Below are positions 1 to 5,344 of a DNA stretch of 6,082 nucleotides, one piece after another. Within the stretch, counting starts at the first letter, position 1. Each line of letters opens with the position of its first letter. Origin of the DNA: an uncultured Pseudorhodobacter sp. (GTDB lineage Bacteria; Pseudomonadota; Alphaproteobacteria; Rhodobacterales; Rhodobacteraceae); assembly GCA_945952425.1 (NCBI GenBank), contig CAMFIX010000204.1, forward strand, positions 1 through 6,082. Reading direction: 5' to 3'. The notes beneath the pieces are model-generated. The model saw only the letters and a list, made by a program, of their open reading frames with translations, was not told the origin of the DNA and did not search any database. Position numbers and translations under genes: made by a program.

Positions 1-601
1 TGTAGTTCCCCTGCGAGGCCGACAGCGCCGCATTGGCCGAAGCCAGCTGCGCCTCGGCCAGTGCGACGTCGGTCTTGGTGACCTCGCCCACGTCGAACTT
101 GTCTTTCGCCGCCTTCAGGTCTTCGGTGATCAGCCGGACGTTGGATTGCTGCGCCGCGACAAGGTCGGTCTGCAGCGACATGTTCACATAGGCCGAGATC
201 GCATCCAGCAGCACCTGCTGTTCGACATTGACCAGCGAGGCGCGGCTGGCCAGCACCAGCTCGTCCTTGATCTGCACGCCGAGCTTGCCGCGGCCGAAAT
301 CCAGAAGCGTCTGGGTCAGCGCCAGCGTCAGGCTGCCCGAGGTCGATTCGGCCGCCGTGAAGAAGCTCGATTCCGAGTTCTTCGAATAGCCGAGCTTGCC
401 CTGGAAGCTCAGCACCGGCAGCAGCGTGCCGACCGCGGTCGCCACGTCTTCATCTGCCGCACGCAGCACCGCCTGGTTCTGCTCCAGCAGGTGCGAGTTG
501 CGATAGGCCGCCACCAGCGCATCGCTGAGCGTTTCCGCCCCCGCCATCCCCGGGGAGAGCAGCGCCACCCCGATCATCAGTCTTGCCACGAGCTTCCGCA
601 T
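1..601 (-). CDS. tolC: TolC-family outer membrane efflux protein, partial (C-terminus beyond window)
   Basis: This is the N-terminal 200 residues of an outer membrane channel of the TolC type, the exit duct for type I secretion and RND efflux systems. The reading frame is open from position 601 to the window edge. Residues 1-22 form a signal peptide: positive MRK, a hydrophobic core, and an AGA cleavage site before ETLSDAL. The mature start (DALVAAYRNSHLLEQNQAVL, then RAADEDVATAVGTLLPVLS) is the usual TolC opening helix ending in the LLP motif. It is followed by strand-like segments (SGSLTLALTQTLLDFGRGKL) and a long alanine/glutamine-rich helix from about residue 120. Family members are about 430-470 residues, so more than half is missing here. 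ATG 601 is preferred because GAGG lies 6 nt upstream; an in-frame ATG at 613 directly follows a stop codon and would add only four residues. The name tolC is by family; the partner transporter cannot be told. Confidence 0.9.
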   Translation of the reverse strand, partial: MRKLVARLMIGVALLSPGMAGAETLSDALVAAYRNSHLLEQNQAVLRAADEDVATAVGTLLPVLSFQGKLGYSKNSESSFFTAAESTSGSLTLALTQTLLDFGRGKLGVQIKDELVLASRASLVNVEQQVLLDAISAYVNMSLQTDLVAAQQSNVRLITEDLKAAKDKFDVGEVTKTDVALAEAQLASANAALSASQGNY

Positions 602-620
602 CTTCCACCTCATTTACGAG

Positions 621-660
621 GCGCCCGGCGGTTCTCCGTCGGCGCGCCCTGCGCCGGGCC
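621..660. other. Inverted repeat in the methyltransferase-tolC spacer
   Basis: The arms GCCCGGCG (623-630) and CGCCGGGC (652-659) are perfect 8-bp complements around a 21-nt loop that itself holds the palindrome GGCGCGCC (641-648). In the minus-strand transcript this hairpin would lie between the methyltransferase stop and the tolC ribosome site. There is no U-tract on the tolC side, so read-through is more likely than termination. It may be a processing, attenuation or partial-termination element, or chance in GC-rich DNA. Confidence 0.3.
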
Positions 661-673
661 TTGACGACCCTGT

Positions 674-1309
674 TTACAATACGAACCCGCGACGGGCCGA
701 GAATCCGGGCAAGACCGGGGCGGTGGCGTTGAACACCTGCCGCCAGCCGATCTTGCCCTCTGACTTAAGGCCGATCCGGGCGATGCCAAGGGGGCCTTCC
801 ATGAAGATTGCACCGATCCGCCCGCCCTCGGCCAATTGGCCGGCCAGCGCCTCGGGCAGCGTCTCGACCGCGCCCTCGATCAGGATCAGGTCGAAGCTGC
901 CCTTGGCGCCATCGGCCAGGGCCCCCTCGACGACCTTCGCCTTGTCGCCCAGGTTGGCCCGGGCGGCGGCGGCCATCCCGGCATCGGATTCCAGCGCGGT
1001 CACAGCGGCGCCCATCTCGGCCAGCACGGCGGCGGAATAGCCGGGGCCCGCCGCCACGACCAAGGCGCTTTCACCCGGTGTCACGTCCAAGGCGTCCAGC
1101 AGTTTCGCCAGGCTGCGCGGCTCCAGCACGACACGGCCGGGCGCGAGGGGCAGGTTCTGCCCGACATAGGCCGCTTCGCGCGCGGCTTCCGGCACGAAAC
1201 GCTCGCGCGGGACGGACAGCATGGCGGCGATGATGGGGAATTTCGTCACGTCCTGCGGGCGGACCTGCGTGTCGACCATGGTGACGCGGCGGGAGGCAAA
1301 ATCGCTCAT
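674..1309 (-). CDS. PCMT-family (protein-L-isoaspartate O-methyltransferase-like) SAM methyltransferase
   Basis: This 211-residue protein has the fold and length of protein-L-isoaspartate O-methyltransferases, which use SAM to methylate damaged isoaspartyl residues. The N-terminus (MVDTQVRPQDVTKFPIIAAM, residues 11-30) and the following RERFVPEAAREAAYVGQNLP are typical of the alphaproteobacterial branch. SAM-binding motif I is at about 83-95 (VVAAGPGYSAAVL), the acidic ribose-binding residue is E107 (TALESD), and motif III is FDLILIEGAVETLPEAL (139-155). The substrate loop that reads GQTIS in classical enzymes reads GRVVLEP here (58-64), so true isoaspartate repair is doubtful. The start at 1309 fits homologues as I recall them (MSDF..RR..MVDTQVRP); an in-frame ATG at 1318 is also possible, with AAGAG 4 nt upstream. 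tolC begins about 70 bp downstream on the same strand, so co-transcription is likely. The fold is certain, the substrate is not. Confidence 0.85.
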   Translation of the reverse strand: MSDFASRRVTMVDTQVRPQDVTKFPIIAAMLSVPRERFVPEAAREAAYVGQNLPLAPGRVVLEPRSLAKLLDALDVTPGESALVVAAGPGYSAAVLAEMGAAVTALESDAGMAAAARANLGDKAKVVEGALADGAKGSFDLILIEGAVETLPEALAGQLAEGGRIGAIFMEGPLGIARIGLKSEGKIGWRQVFNATAPVLPGFSARRGFVL

Positions 1310-1486
1310 CTGGGGCATCCGGCTCTTATCTCGGCATCGGGAAAGGGGCGCCGTCGCACGGCCCCCCGCTGAGAGCGGTCTTGCCACAAGTGCCGCGGGG
1401 GGGCAACTGCCGATGGCGAGCCTCAGGGCGCGCGCGGGGCCAAAGCTGTGTCCGGCGGTGATTTTTTCGCCCGAAGGTGCCTTGGC

Positions 1487-1506
1487 GCCACGGATTGGCG
1501 TGGCGG
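1487..1506. promoter_or_regulatory. Short inverted repeat, possible operator
   Basis: CGCCACG (1487-1493) and CGTGGCG (1500-1506) are perfect 7-bp arms with a 6-bp centre. No T-run follows on either strand, so it is not an intrinsic terminator. It lies about 60 bp upstream of the ATG at 1569 and overlaps a weak promoter candidate, which would suit an operator. GC-rich DNA makes chance arms fairly likely. Confidence 0.25.
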
Positions 1507-1523
1507 TGACGCTTGGTTAACCC
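1496..1523 (+). promoter_or_regulatory. Weak promoter candidate for the small gene
   Basis: TTGGCG (1496-1501) could be a -35 box, followed after 16 bp by TTAACC (1518-1523) as a poor -10 box. A transcript would begin near 1531, giving a leader of about 38 nt before ATG 1569. The -10 matches the consensus at only two positions, so this is tentative. Confidence 0.2.
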
Positions 1524-1568
1524 CGAGGGTCCAGACTGAACCCCGTGTCCCAAGCCCCGGAGCTTCCC

Positions 1569-1772
1569 ATGCCCGACTTCTCCCTTGGCCGCGCGCCCCT
1601 CACCCCGCACGGGCTCGCCACCGCCCTCTCCGACACGCGGCGCGAGATTGCCCGCCTGCAACGACAAGAGGCCGCCCTGCTCTCGGGCGCCCTGCCCGAA
1701 CCCGGCCGCCGCCCCGGCTGGCCGATGGAGCGTCTGCCGTCCAAGCCCCTGGCTCTGCCCGCGCCGGGGTGA
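1569..1772 (+). CDS. Small hypothetical protein, 67 aa
   Basis: I do not recognise this protein. Support for it being real: GGAG (1559-1562) lies 6 nt before ATG 1569, third codon positions are strongly C/G as in the neighbouring genes, and the protein has an ordered look. Residues 1-12 are a short leader with FSLGRAP. Residues 13-36 (LTPHGLATALSDTRREIARL and on) form a predicted amphipathic helix with heptad-like leucines and alternating charge. The tail from residue 42 is rich in proline, glycine and arginine and probably unstructured. There is no signal peptide, membrane segment or cysteine. A GTG at 1545 is in frame but has no ribosome site. The gene ends 18 bp before the convergent hisI stop. 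It could be a small coiled-coil cytoplasmic protein; a spurious frame in GC-rich DNA is not excluded. Confidence 0.5.
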   Translation: MPDFSLGRAPLTPHGLATALSDTRREIARLQRQEAALLSGALPEPGRRPGWPMERLPSKPLALPAPG

Positions 1773-1790
1773 AGGCTCTGCCACCGCCGA

Positions 1791-2150
1791 TCACACCATC
1801 GGGGCGAGGATCTCGACCTCCTCACCCGCCCGCAGCGCGGTGTAAAAGCAGCTCTGCCGGTTGGTGTGACAGGCCGGCCCCTCTTGCCGCACCAGCGCCA
1901 GCAGGCAATCGCGGTCGCAGTCGATGCGCAGCTCCACCAGCGCCTGCACATGGCCCGAGCTTTCGCCCTTGACCCAAAAGCTCTGGCGCGAGCGGCTCCA
2001 ATAGGTGACGCGCCCGGTCTGCAACGTCTGCGCCACAGCTTCGGCATTCATCCAGGCGAACATCAAGACCTGGCCGGTGGCCGCCTCTTGCGCGATGCAG
2101 GGGATCAGGCCGTTGGCATCATATTTCAGGCTGGCGGGGTCGAAAGGCAT
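1791..2150 (-). CDS. hisI: Phosphoribosyl-AMP cyclohydrolase
   Basis: HisI opens the adenine ring of phosphoribosyl-AMP to give ProFAR precursor (EC 3.5.4.19), the third step of histidine synthesis, in the cytoplasm as a metal-dependent dimer. The 119-residue length fits the stand-alone cyclohydrolase, with no fused HisE pyrophosphatase domain. Visible hallmarks: MFAWMNAEA (30-38), YWSRSRQSFWVKGESSGH (50-67), the metal site DCDRD (77-81), and CHTNRQSC (94-101). By spacing, C78, C94 and C101 are the expected zinc ligands, and D77, D79 and D81 the Mg-binding aspartates. The start at 2150 has AGGAGG 4 nt upstream; the open frame extends further upstream but without homologous sequence. No other his gene is nearby, so it stands apart from the his operon. 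The NifU-like gene diverges from it across 75 bp. The HisI call is firm. Confidence 0.96.
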   Translation of the reverse strand: MPFDPASLKYDANGLIPCIAQEAATGQVLMFAWMNAEAVAQTLQTGRVTYWSRSRQSFWVKGESSGHVQALVELRIDCDRDCLLALVRQEGPACHTNRQSCFYTALRAGEEVEILAPMV

Positions 2151-2225
2151 CGGGCCTCCTTGGCGCGGGCCGCGCGGGGGATTACATGGGCAGGTGTCTA
2201 CCCCGATTGCCCAGCGGAGCGCCAG
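2151..2225. promoter_or_regulatory. Divergent promoter region, hisI and NifU-like gene
   Basis: This 75-bp gap separates two divergent starts and should hold both promoters. A possible plus-strand pair is TTGGCG (2160-2165) with TTACAT (2182-2187) at 16-bp spacing, which would give a leader of about 30 nt. The hisI ribosome site AGGAGG lies at its left edge and the NifU-like site GGAG near its right edge. No clear minus-strand promoter or repressor site stands out. Confidence 0.35.
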
Positions 2226-2672
2226 ATGAGCGATACCGACCTTGTCAGCCTCTATTCCGGCCGCATCCTGGCCCTGGCCGCCGACATCCCGCATCTGGGC
2301 AAGCTGGCCGCCCCGGGCGGCAGCGCGAAAAAGCGCTCACCCTTGTGCGGATCGACCATCGCGGTGGATGTGGCGCTGCAAGACGGCAAGGTCGCCGATT
2401 TCGCGCAAGACGTCCGCGCCTGCGCCTTGGGCCAGGCTTCCGCCGCGGTGCTGGGCTCCGTGGTGATCGGCCGCACCCGGGCCGAGCTGGAGCGCGCCCG
2501 CGACCAGCTGTCCGCCATGCTCAAATCCGGCGGCCCGGTGCCCGAGGCGCCCTTCGACGGCTATGAAGTGCTGGTCCCGGCCCGCGACTACCGCAACCGC
2601 CACGCCTCGATCCTGCTGGCGCTGGAAGCCACCTGCGCCGCGATCCAAGCCGCGGAATCCGCCAAGGGCTGA
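2226..2672 (+). CDS. NifU/IscU-like iron-sulfur cluster assembly scaffold protein (third Cys absent)
   Basis: This 148-residue protein belongs to the NifU N-terminal/IscU family, cytoplasmic scaffolds on which [2Fe-2S] clusters are built before transfer to apoproteins. The family core is visible: YSGRILALAADIPHLGKL (10-27), then PLCGSTIAVD (39-48) with first cysteine C41, and VRACALGQASAAVLG (63-77) with second cysteine C66. At the third position, where IscU has HCSIL, this protein has RHASIL (125-130), with alanine at 127; C137 lies ten residues later, on the far side of the helix motif. The usual Asp after the first CG is also serine (CGS). It may therefore be an atypical scaffold, a carrier, or no longer bind a cluster by itself. 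ATG 2226 is chosen because GGAG lies 6 nt upstream and the protein then starts as the family does. The frame is open far upstream but that part is non-homologous. No isc, suf or nif gene lies nearby. Confidence 0.85.
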   Translation: MSDTDLVSLYSGRILALAADIPHLGKLAAPGGSAKKRSPLCGSTIAVDVALQDGKVADFAQDVRACALGQASAAVLGSVVIGRTRAELERARDQLSAMLKSGGPVPEAPFDGYEVLVPARDYRNRHASILLALEATCAAIQAAESAKG

Positions 2673-2714
2673 GCCGTAGGCGCGCCGCGGCCGTCGTCAC
2701 GCCTCCCCCCGCGC

Positions 2715-2759
2715 GGCGGGTTGAAACCCGCCCTATTGCAAGGCGCCCCCGCCCCTTGC
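2715..2759. repeat. Two adjacent hairpins, part of REP-like spacer
   Basis: The first hairpin has arms GGCGGGT (2715-2721) and ACCCGCC (2726-2732) with loop TGAA. The second has GCAAGG (2738-2743) and CCTTGC (2754-2759) around a C-rich 10-nt loop. The first starts 43 nt after the NifU-like stop and may stabilise or end that transcript, but no T-run follows. GGGTTGAAACCC resembles palindromic motifs I recall as recurring between Rhodobacteraceae genes; the copy number in this genome cannot be seen here. Confidence 0.4.
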
Positions 2760-2765
2760 GCCTTT

Positions 2766-2817
2766 CATACTTGCTCAAATACTCCACGGGGGTCCGGGGG
2801 TGTGAAACCCCCGGGCC
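2766..2817. repeat. Palindromic intergenic repeat candidate
   Basis: A strong hairpin pairs 2791-2801 with 2807-2817: ten Watson-Crick pairs and one G-U, with loop GTGAA. Its inner part is CCGGGGGT/ACCCCCGG. It is preceded by CATACTTGCTCAAATACTCC (2766-2785), a flank I recall from dispersed intergenic repeats of Rhodobacteraceae. The loop-side motif GTGAAACCC parallels TGAAACCC of the hairpin at 2715. No T-run follows on either strand, so a dispersed REP-like element fits better than a terminator. This is inference from one copy. Confidence 0.45.
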
Positions 2818-2825
2818 GCGTTCCG

Positions 2826-2858
2826 AAAATGCAAAACGCCGGAGGTCTCCCCCCGGCG
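2826..2858 (-). terminator. Rho-independent terminator of tyrS
   Basis: On the minus strand, 23 nt after the tyrS stop, positions 2858-2850 pair with 2845-2837. The stem has 9 bp (one G-U pair) and closes on a GAGA tetraloop of the GNRA type. It is followed at once by TTTTGCATTTT, a good U-rich tail. This is a textbook intrinsic terminator in the right place and orientation. Confidence 0.75.
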
Positions 2859-2880
2859 CCCTGCCAAAAATCCCGCAGCC

Positions 2881-4131
2881 TCAGCCCAGCACCACCAGCG
2901 CATGCCGCTTCTTGCCCGCCGTCAGCTTCAGCGGCTCGGCCAGCTCCCCCGCCCCGAACCGCTGCCCGGGGTCCAGCGCCACATCGTCATTCACCCGCGC
3001 CCCGCCGTCCAGGATCAGCCGCTTGGCCTCTTTCCCCGAAGGCGCCAGCCCTGCCCGCACGAACAGCTGCGAGAGCGTGATGCCCTCGGCCACCTCGGCC
3101 ACCGAAAGGCTCAAGGTCGGCAGGTCATCGCCCACGCCGCCCTTCTCGAAGACCTCGCGCGCGGTGGCTTCGGCCGCCGCGGCGGCGTCCGGCCCGTGCA
3201 ACAAAGCGGTCGCCAGGTTCGCCAGGGTGATCTTGGCCTGGTTGATCTCCGCCCCCTGCAAGGCGCCCAGCCGGTCGCATTCCGCCACCGGCAGCTCGGT
3301 GAAGATCTTCAGGAAGCGCCCCACATCGGCATCCGTCGTGTTGCGCCAGAACTGCCAGAATTCGTAAGGCGACAGCATCTCCGCCCGCAGCCAGACCGCG
3401 CCGGACGCCGATTTCCCCATCTTCCGCCCGTCCGAGGTGGTCAGCAGAGGCGTCGTCAGCCCGTAGATCTGCTTGTCGATCACCCGATGCGTCAGGTCGA
3501 TCCCGTTGATGATATTGCCCCATTGATCCGAGCCGCCCATCTGCAACAGGCAGCCATAGCGCCGGTTGATCTCCAGGAAATCATAGGCTTGCAGGATCAT
3601 GTAGTTGAATTCCAGGAAGGACAGCGACTGTTCGCGGTCCAGCCGGGATTTCACCGATTCAAACGACAGCATCCGGTTGACCGAGAAATGCCGCCCGATG
3701 TCGCGCAGGAAATCCAGGTAGTTCAGCCCGTCCAGCCATTCGGCATTGTTCAGCATGATCGCATCCGTCGGGCCATCGCCATAAGCGAGATACCGCGCGA
3801 AGACCTGCTTCAGCCCTTCGATGTTGCGGTCGATGGCTTCGGACGTGAGCAACGGCCGCTCTTCCGACCGGAAGGAAGGGTCGCCGACCTTCGTCGTCCC
3901 CCCGCCCATCAGCGTGATCGGCTTGTGCCCGGTCTTCTGCAGCCAGCGCAGGACCATGATGTTCATCAGGTGACCCACATGCAGCGAAGCCGCCGTCGCG
4001 TCATAGCCGATATAGGCCGGCACCACGCCACGGATCAGCGCCTCGTCCAGCGCCTGGTAATCCGTGCAATCCGCCACGAAGCCGCGTTCGAACATCACGC
4101 GCAGGAATTCGGATTTCGGGTGGTAGGTCAT
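2881..4131 (-). CDS. tyrS: Tyrosyl-tRNA synthetase
   Basis: TyrRS activates tyrosine with ATP and loads it on tRNA-Tyr (EC 6.1.1.1) as a cytoplasmic class I homodimer. At 416 residues it is the usual bacterial length. The class I HIGH motif is HVGHL (51-55) and the KMSKS motif is KMGKS (237-241). The tyrosine and ATP pocket shows YIGYDAT (40-46), KVGDPS (81-86), YMILQAYDFL (177-186) and GGSDQWGNI (199-207). The catalytic Rossmann domain runs to about residue 230, an alpha-helical anticodon domain to about 340, and an S4-type RNA-binding domain from about 350 to the end (FVRAGLAPSGKEAKRLI). ATG 4131 (MTYHPKSEF) fits the family; GGGGAG lies just upstream, rather close. ATG 4146 in frame would add five residues. 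The gene is divergent from anmK and ends in its own terminator. No upstream T-box or other leader is seen. The assignment is firm. Confidence 0.97.
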   Translation of the reverse strand: MTYHPKSEFLRVMFERGFVADCTDYQALDEALIRGVVPAYIGYDATAASLHVGHLMNIMVLRWLQKTGHKPITLMGGGTTKVGDPSFRSEERPLLTSEAIDRNIEGLKQVFARYLAYGDGPTDAIMLNNAEWLDGLNYLDFLRDIGRHFSVNRMLSFESVKSRLDREQSLSFLEFNYMILQAYDFLEINRRYGCLLQMGGSDQWGNIINGIDLTHRVIDKQIYGLTTPLLTTSDGRKMGKSASGAVWLRAEMLSPYEFWQFWRNTTDADVGRFLKIFTELPVAECDRLGALQGAEINQAKITLANLATALLHGPDAAAAAEATAREVFEKGGVGDDLPTLSLSVAEVAEGITLSQLFVRAGLAPSGKEAKRLILDGGARVNDDVALDPGQRFGAGELAEPLKLTAGKKRHALVVLG

Positions 4132-4195
4132 GGCTCCCCCATGCATTATGGTCGAAAGGCCGTATACCGGGGCCGCTGCGGAAGGAAAAGGTGGC
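4132..4195. promoter_or_regulatory. Short divergent spacer between tyrS and anmK
   Basis: Only 64 bp separate the two preferred starts, so at least one promoter probably reaches into the opposite coding region. AT-richer spots are GCATTATGG (4143-4151) and GTATAC (4161-4166), possible -10 elements. On the minus strand CATAAT (4144-4149) would start a transcript almost at the tyrS start, leaving no room for a leader, so the tyrS promoter probably lies further up. No clear -35 box is found. Confidence 0.3.
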
Positions 4196-5293
4196 GTGAA
4201 GGAAAAGGCCGAACCGCTCTGGGTCTTGGGGATGATGTCGGGCACCTCGCTGGATGGGGTCGATGCGGCGCTGGTGCTGACCGATGGCGAAAGGGTCGAG
4301 GATTTCGGGCCTTGCGCCTTTCGCCCCTATAGCGCGGCCGAGCGCGCCACCATCGCCCGCGCCCTCGGCCAGTGGCCGGGCGAGGCGCAGGTGGCGGCGG
4401 CGGCCGAAGTGGTCGAGGCCGCCCATGTCGAACTCGCCGCCCGCTTTCCCGATGCGGCGCTCGTGGGGTTTCACGGCCAGACCCTGGCGCATGAGCCGGG
4501 CGGGCGCGGCACCCACCAGGCGGGCGATGGCGCCGCCCTGGCCGAGGCGCTGAGCCGCCCGGTCGTCTGGGATTTCCGCTCGGCCGATGTGGCTTTGGGC
4601 GGCCAGGGTGCGCCGCTGGTGCCGTTCTTCCACCATGCTTTGGCGCGGGGCCTGGGGGCGACGGAGCCCCTGGCCTTCCTCAACCTCGGCGGCGTCGGGA
4701 ACCTGACCTGGGTGGACCCTGCCGTGCAAGACCCAGCCGATCCGCGCGCGCTTCTGGCCTTCGACACCGGGCCCGCCAATGCCCCGGTGAACGACCTGAT
4801 GCAGGCGCGCCTCGACCTCGCGCAAGACGAAGGCGGCGCGCTCGCCCTCCAGGGCACCCCGGATCAAGCCGTGATCGACGCCTTCCTGAACCACGCCTAT
4901 TTCTACCGCATGCCGCCCAAGTCCCTGGACCGCAACACCTTTCACGACCTGCTTCCGGCCGTGGCGCACCTTTCGGATTCCGATGCCGCCGCCACCCTGA
5001 CCCATGCCGCCGCCGCTGCCGTCGCCCGGGGGGCCGAGCATTTCCCCGCGCCCATCTCGCGCCTTCTGGTCGCAGGCGGAGGCCGCCACAACGCCGCCCT
5101 GATGGAGGCCCTGCGCCAGCGCTTGCCCGGCGTCACCGACATCGACGACACCGGCCTGAACGGCGACATGCTGGAGGCCCAGGCCTTCGCCTATCTCGCC
5201 GCCCGCGTGCGCCGCGGCCTTGCGACCTCCGGCCCGATGACGACCGGCGTCCCGGCGGCCGTCGGCGGCGGGCAGATCAGCCGCCCGGAATGA
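4196..5293 (+). CDS. anmK: Anhydro-N-acetylmuramic acid kinase
   Basis: AnmK cleaves and phosphorylates 1,6-anhydro-MurNAc to MurNAc-6-phosphate (EC 2.7.1.170), a cytoplasmic step of peptidoglycan recycling. With the chosen start it has 365 residues, normal for the family. Hallmarks of the sugar-kinase fold in order: phosphate loop GMMSGTSLDGVDAAL (12-26), GFHGQTL (91-97), DFRSADVALGGQGAPLVP (126-143), NLGGVGNLT (163-171), AFDTGPAN (188-195) with catalytic aspartate D190, LVAGGGRHN (291-299), and the C-terminal TTGVPAAVGGG (349-359). GTG 4196 is preferred: AAGGA and AAAGG lie 4-9 nt upstream and the protein then starts just before WVLGMMSGTS, as in homologues. ATGs at 4130 and 4148 are in frame but lack a ribosome site, and 4130 would overlap the tyrS start by 2 bp. 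Proximity to tyrS also occurs in E. coli (anmK-mliC-pdxH-tyrS). A strong hairpin follows the stop at once. Confidence 0.95.
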   Translation: MKEKAEPLWVLGMMSGTSLDGVDAALVLTDGERVEDFGPCAFRPYSAAERATIARALGQWPGEAQVAAAAEVVEAAHVELAARFPDAALVGFHGQTLAHEPGGRGTHQAGDGAALAEALSRPVVWDFRSADVALGGQGAPLVPFFHHALARGLGATEPLAFLNLGGVGNLTWVDPAVQDPADPRALLAFDTGPANAPVNDLMQARLDLAQDEGGALALQGTPDQAVIDAFLNHAYFYRMPPKSLDRNTFHDLLPAVAHLSDSDAAATLTHAAAAAVARGAEHFPAPISRLLVAGGGRHNAALMEALRQRLPGVTDIDDTGLNGDMLEAQAFAYLAARVRRGLATSGPMTTGVPAAVGGGQISRPE

Positions 5294-5295
5294 CG

Positions 5296-5324
5296 AAGGC
5301 CCGGGAAGCAATTCCCCGGGCCTT
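5296..5324. terminator. Bidirectional hairpin terminator between anmK and VPLPA-CTERM gene
   Basis: Arms AAGGCCCGGG (5296-5305) and CCCGGGCCTT (5315-5324) are perfect complements. AA/TT inside extends the stem to 12 bp with one bulged C (5314) and a GCAA tetraloop of the GNRA type. It begins 2 nt after the anmK stop and ends 20 nt before the stop of the convergent gene. Only TT follows on each side, so termination may be incomplete or need help, but position and symmetry suit both genes. Confidence 0.7.
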
Positions 5325-5344
5325 GCGCGTCTATCCTGACCTGC

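Larger units (their letters stand above)
1310..1568. other. Gene-free spacer upstream of divergent genes
   Basis: This 259-bp stretch separates the minus-strand methyltransferase from the plus-strand small gene and must hold both promoters. No convincing gene is seen: open frames here have implausible composition and are read-throughs from neighbouring genes. It holds a 5-bp hairpin (CCGCT/AGCGG, 1366-1378), a short palindrome CTTGCCACAAG (1380-1390), a T6 run (1463-1468) with no stem before it, and a clearer 7-bp inverted repeat at 1487-1506, listed separately. Confidence 0.5.

Noticed and set aside
146..664. 172-codon open frame on the plus strand opposite tolC
   Set aside because: Its protein is Arg/Gln/His-rich with no family look, and the opposite strand has a clear TolC signal peptide and N-terminal domain.
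1463..1468. T6 run as a terminator
   Set aside because: No stem-loop precedes it on the plus strand and no gene upstream on that strand would need it.
1326..1784. 152-codon open frame on the minus strand across the spacer and the small gene
   Set aside because: No ribosome site and a Gly/Arg-rich protein of no recognisable fold; codon composition favours the plus-strand small gene.
1866..2225. Long N-terminal extension of the NifU-like frame
   Set aside because: It lies opposite hisI and translates to unrelated sequence; the NifU-like family starts at the ATG at 2226, which has its own ribosome site.
2791..2817. CRISPR-like or tandem repeat
   Set aside because: The similar motifs at 2715 and 2791 occur only twice, are not regularly spaced and are palindromic; they suit REP-like elements better.
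2902..4332. 476-codon open frame on the plus strand opposite tyrS
   Set aside because: Long but an antisense shadow in GC-rich DNA: Arg/Gln/His/Pro-rich composition, and it would cover all of tyrS, whose motifs are unmistakable.
4001..5311. 436-codon open frame on the minus strand opposite anmK
   Set aside because: Antisense shadow of anmK with Gly/Arg/Gln-biased composition; the anmK motifs are all on the plus strand.
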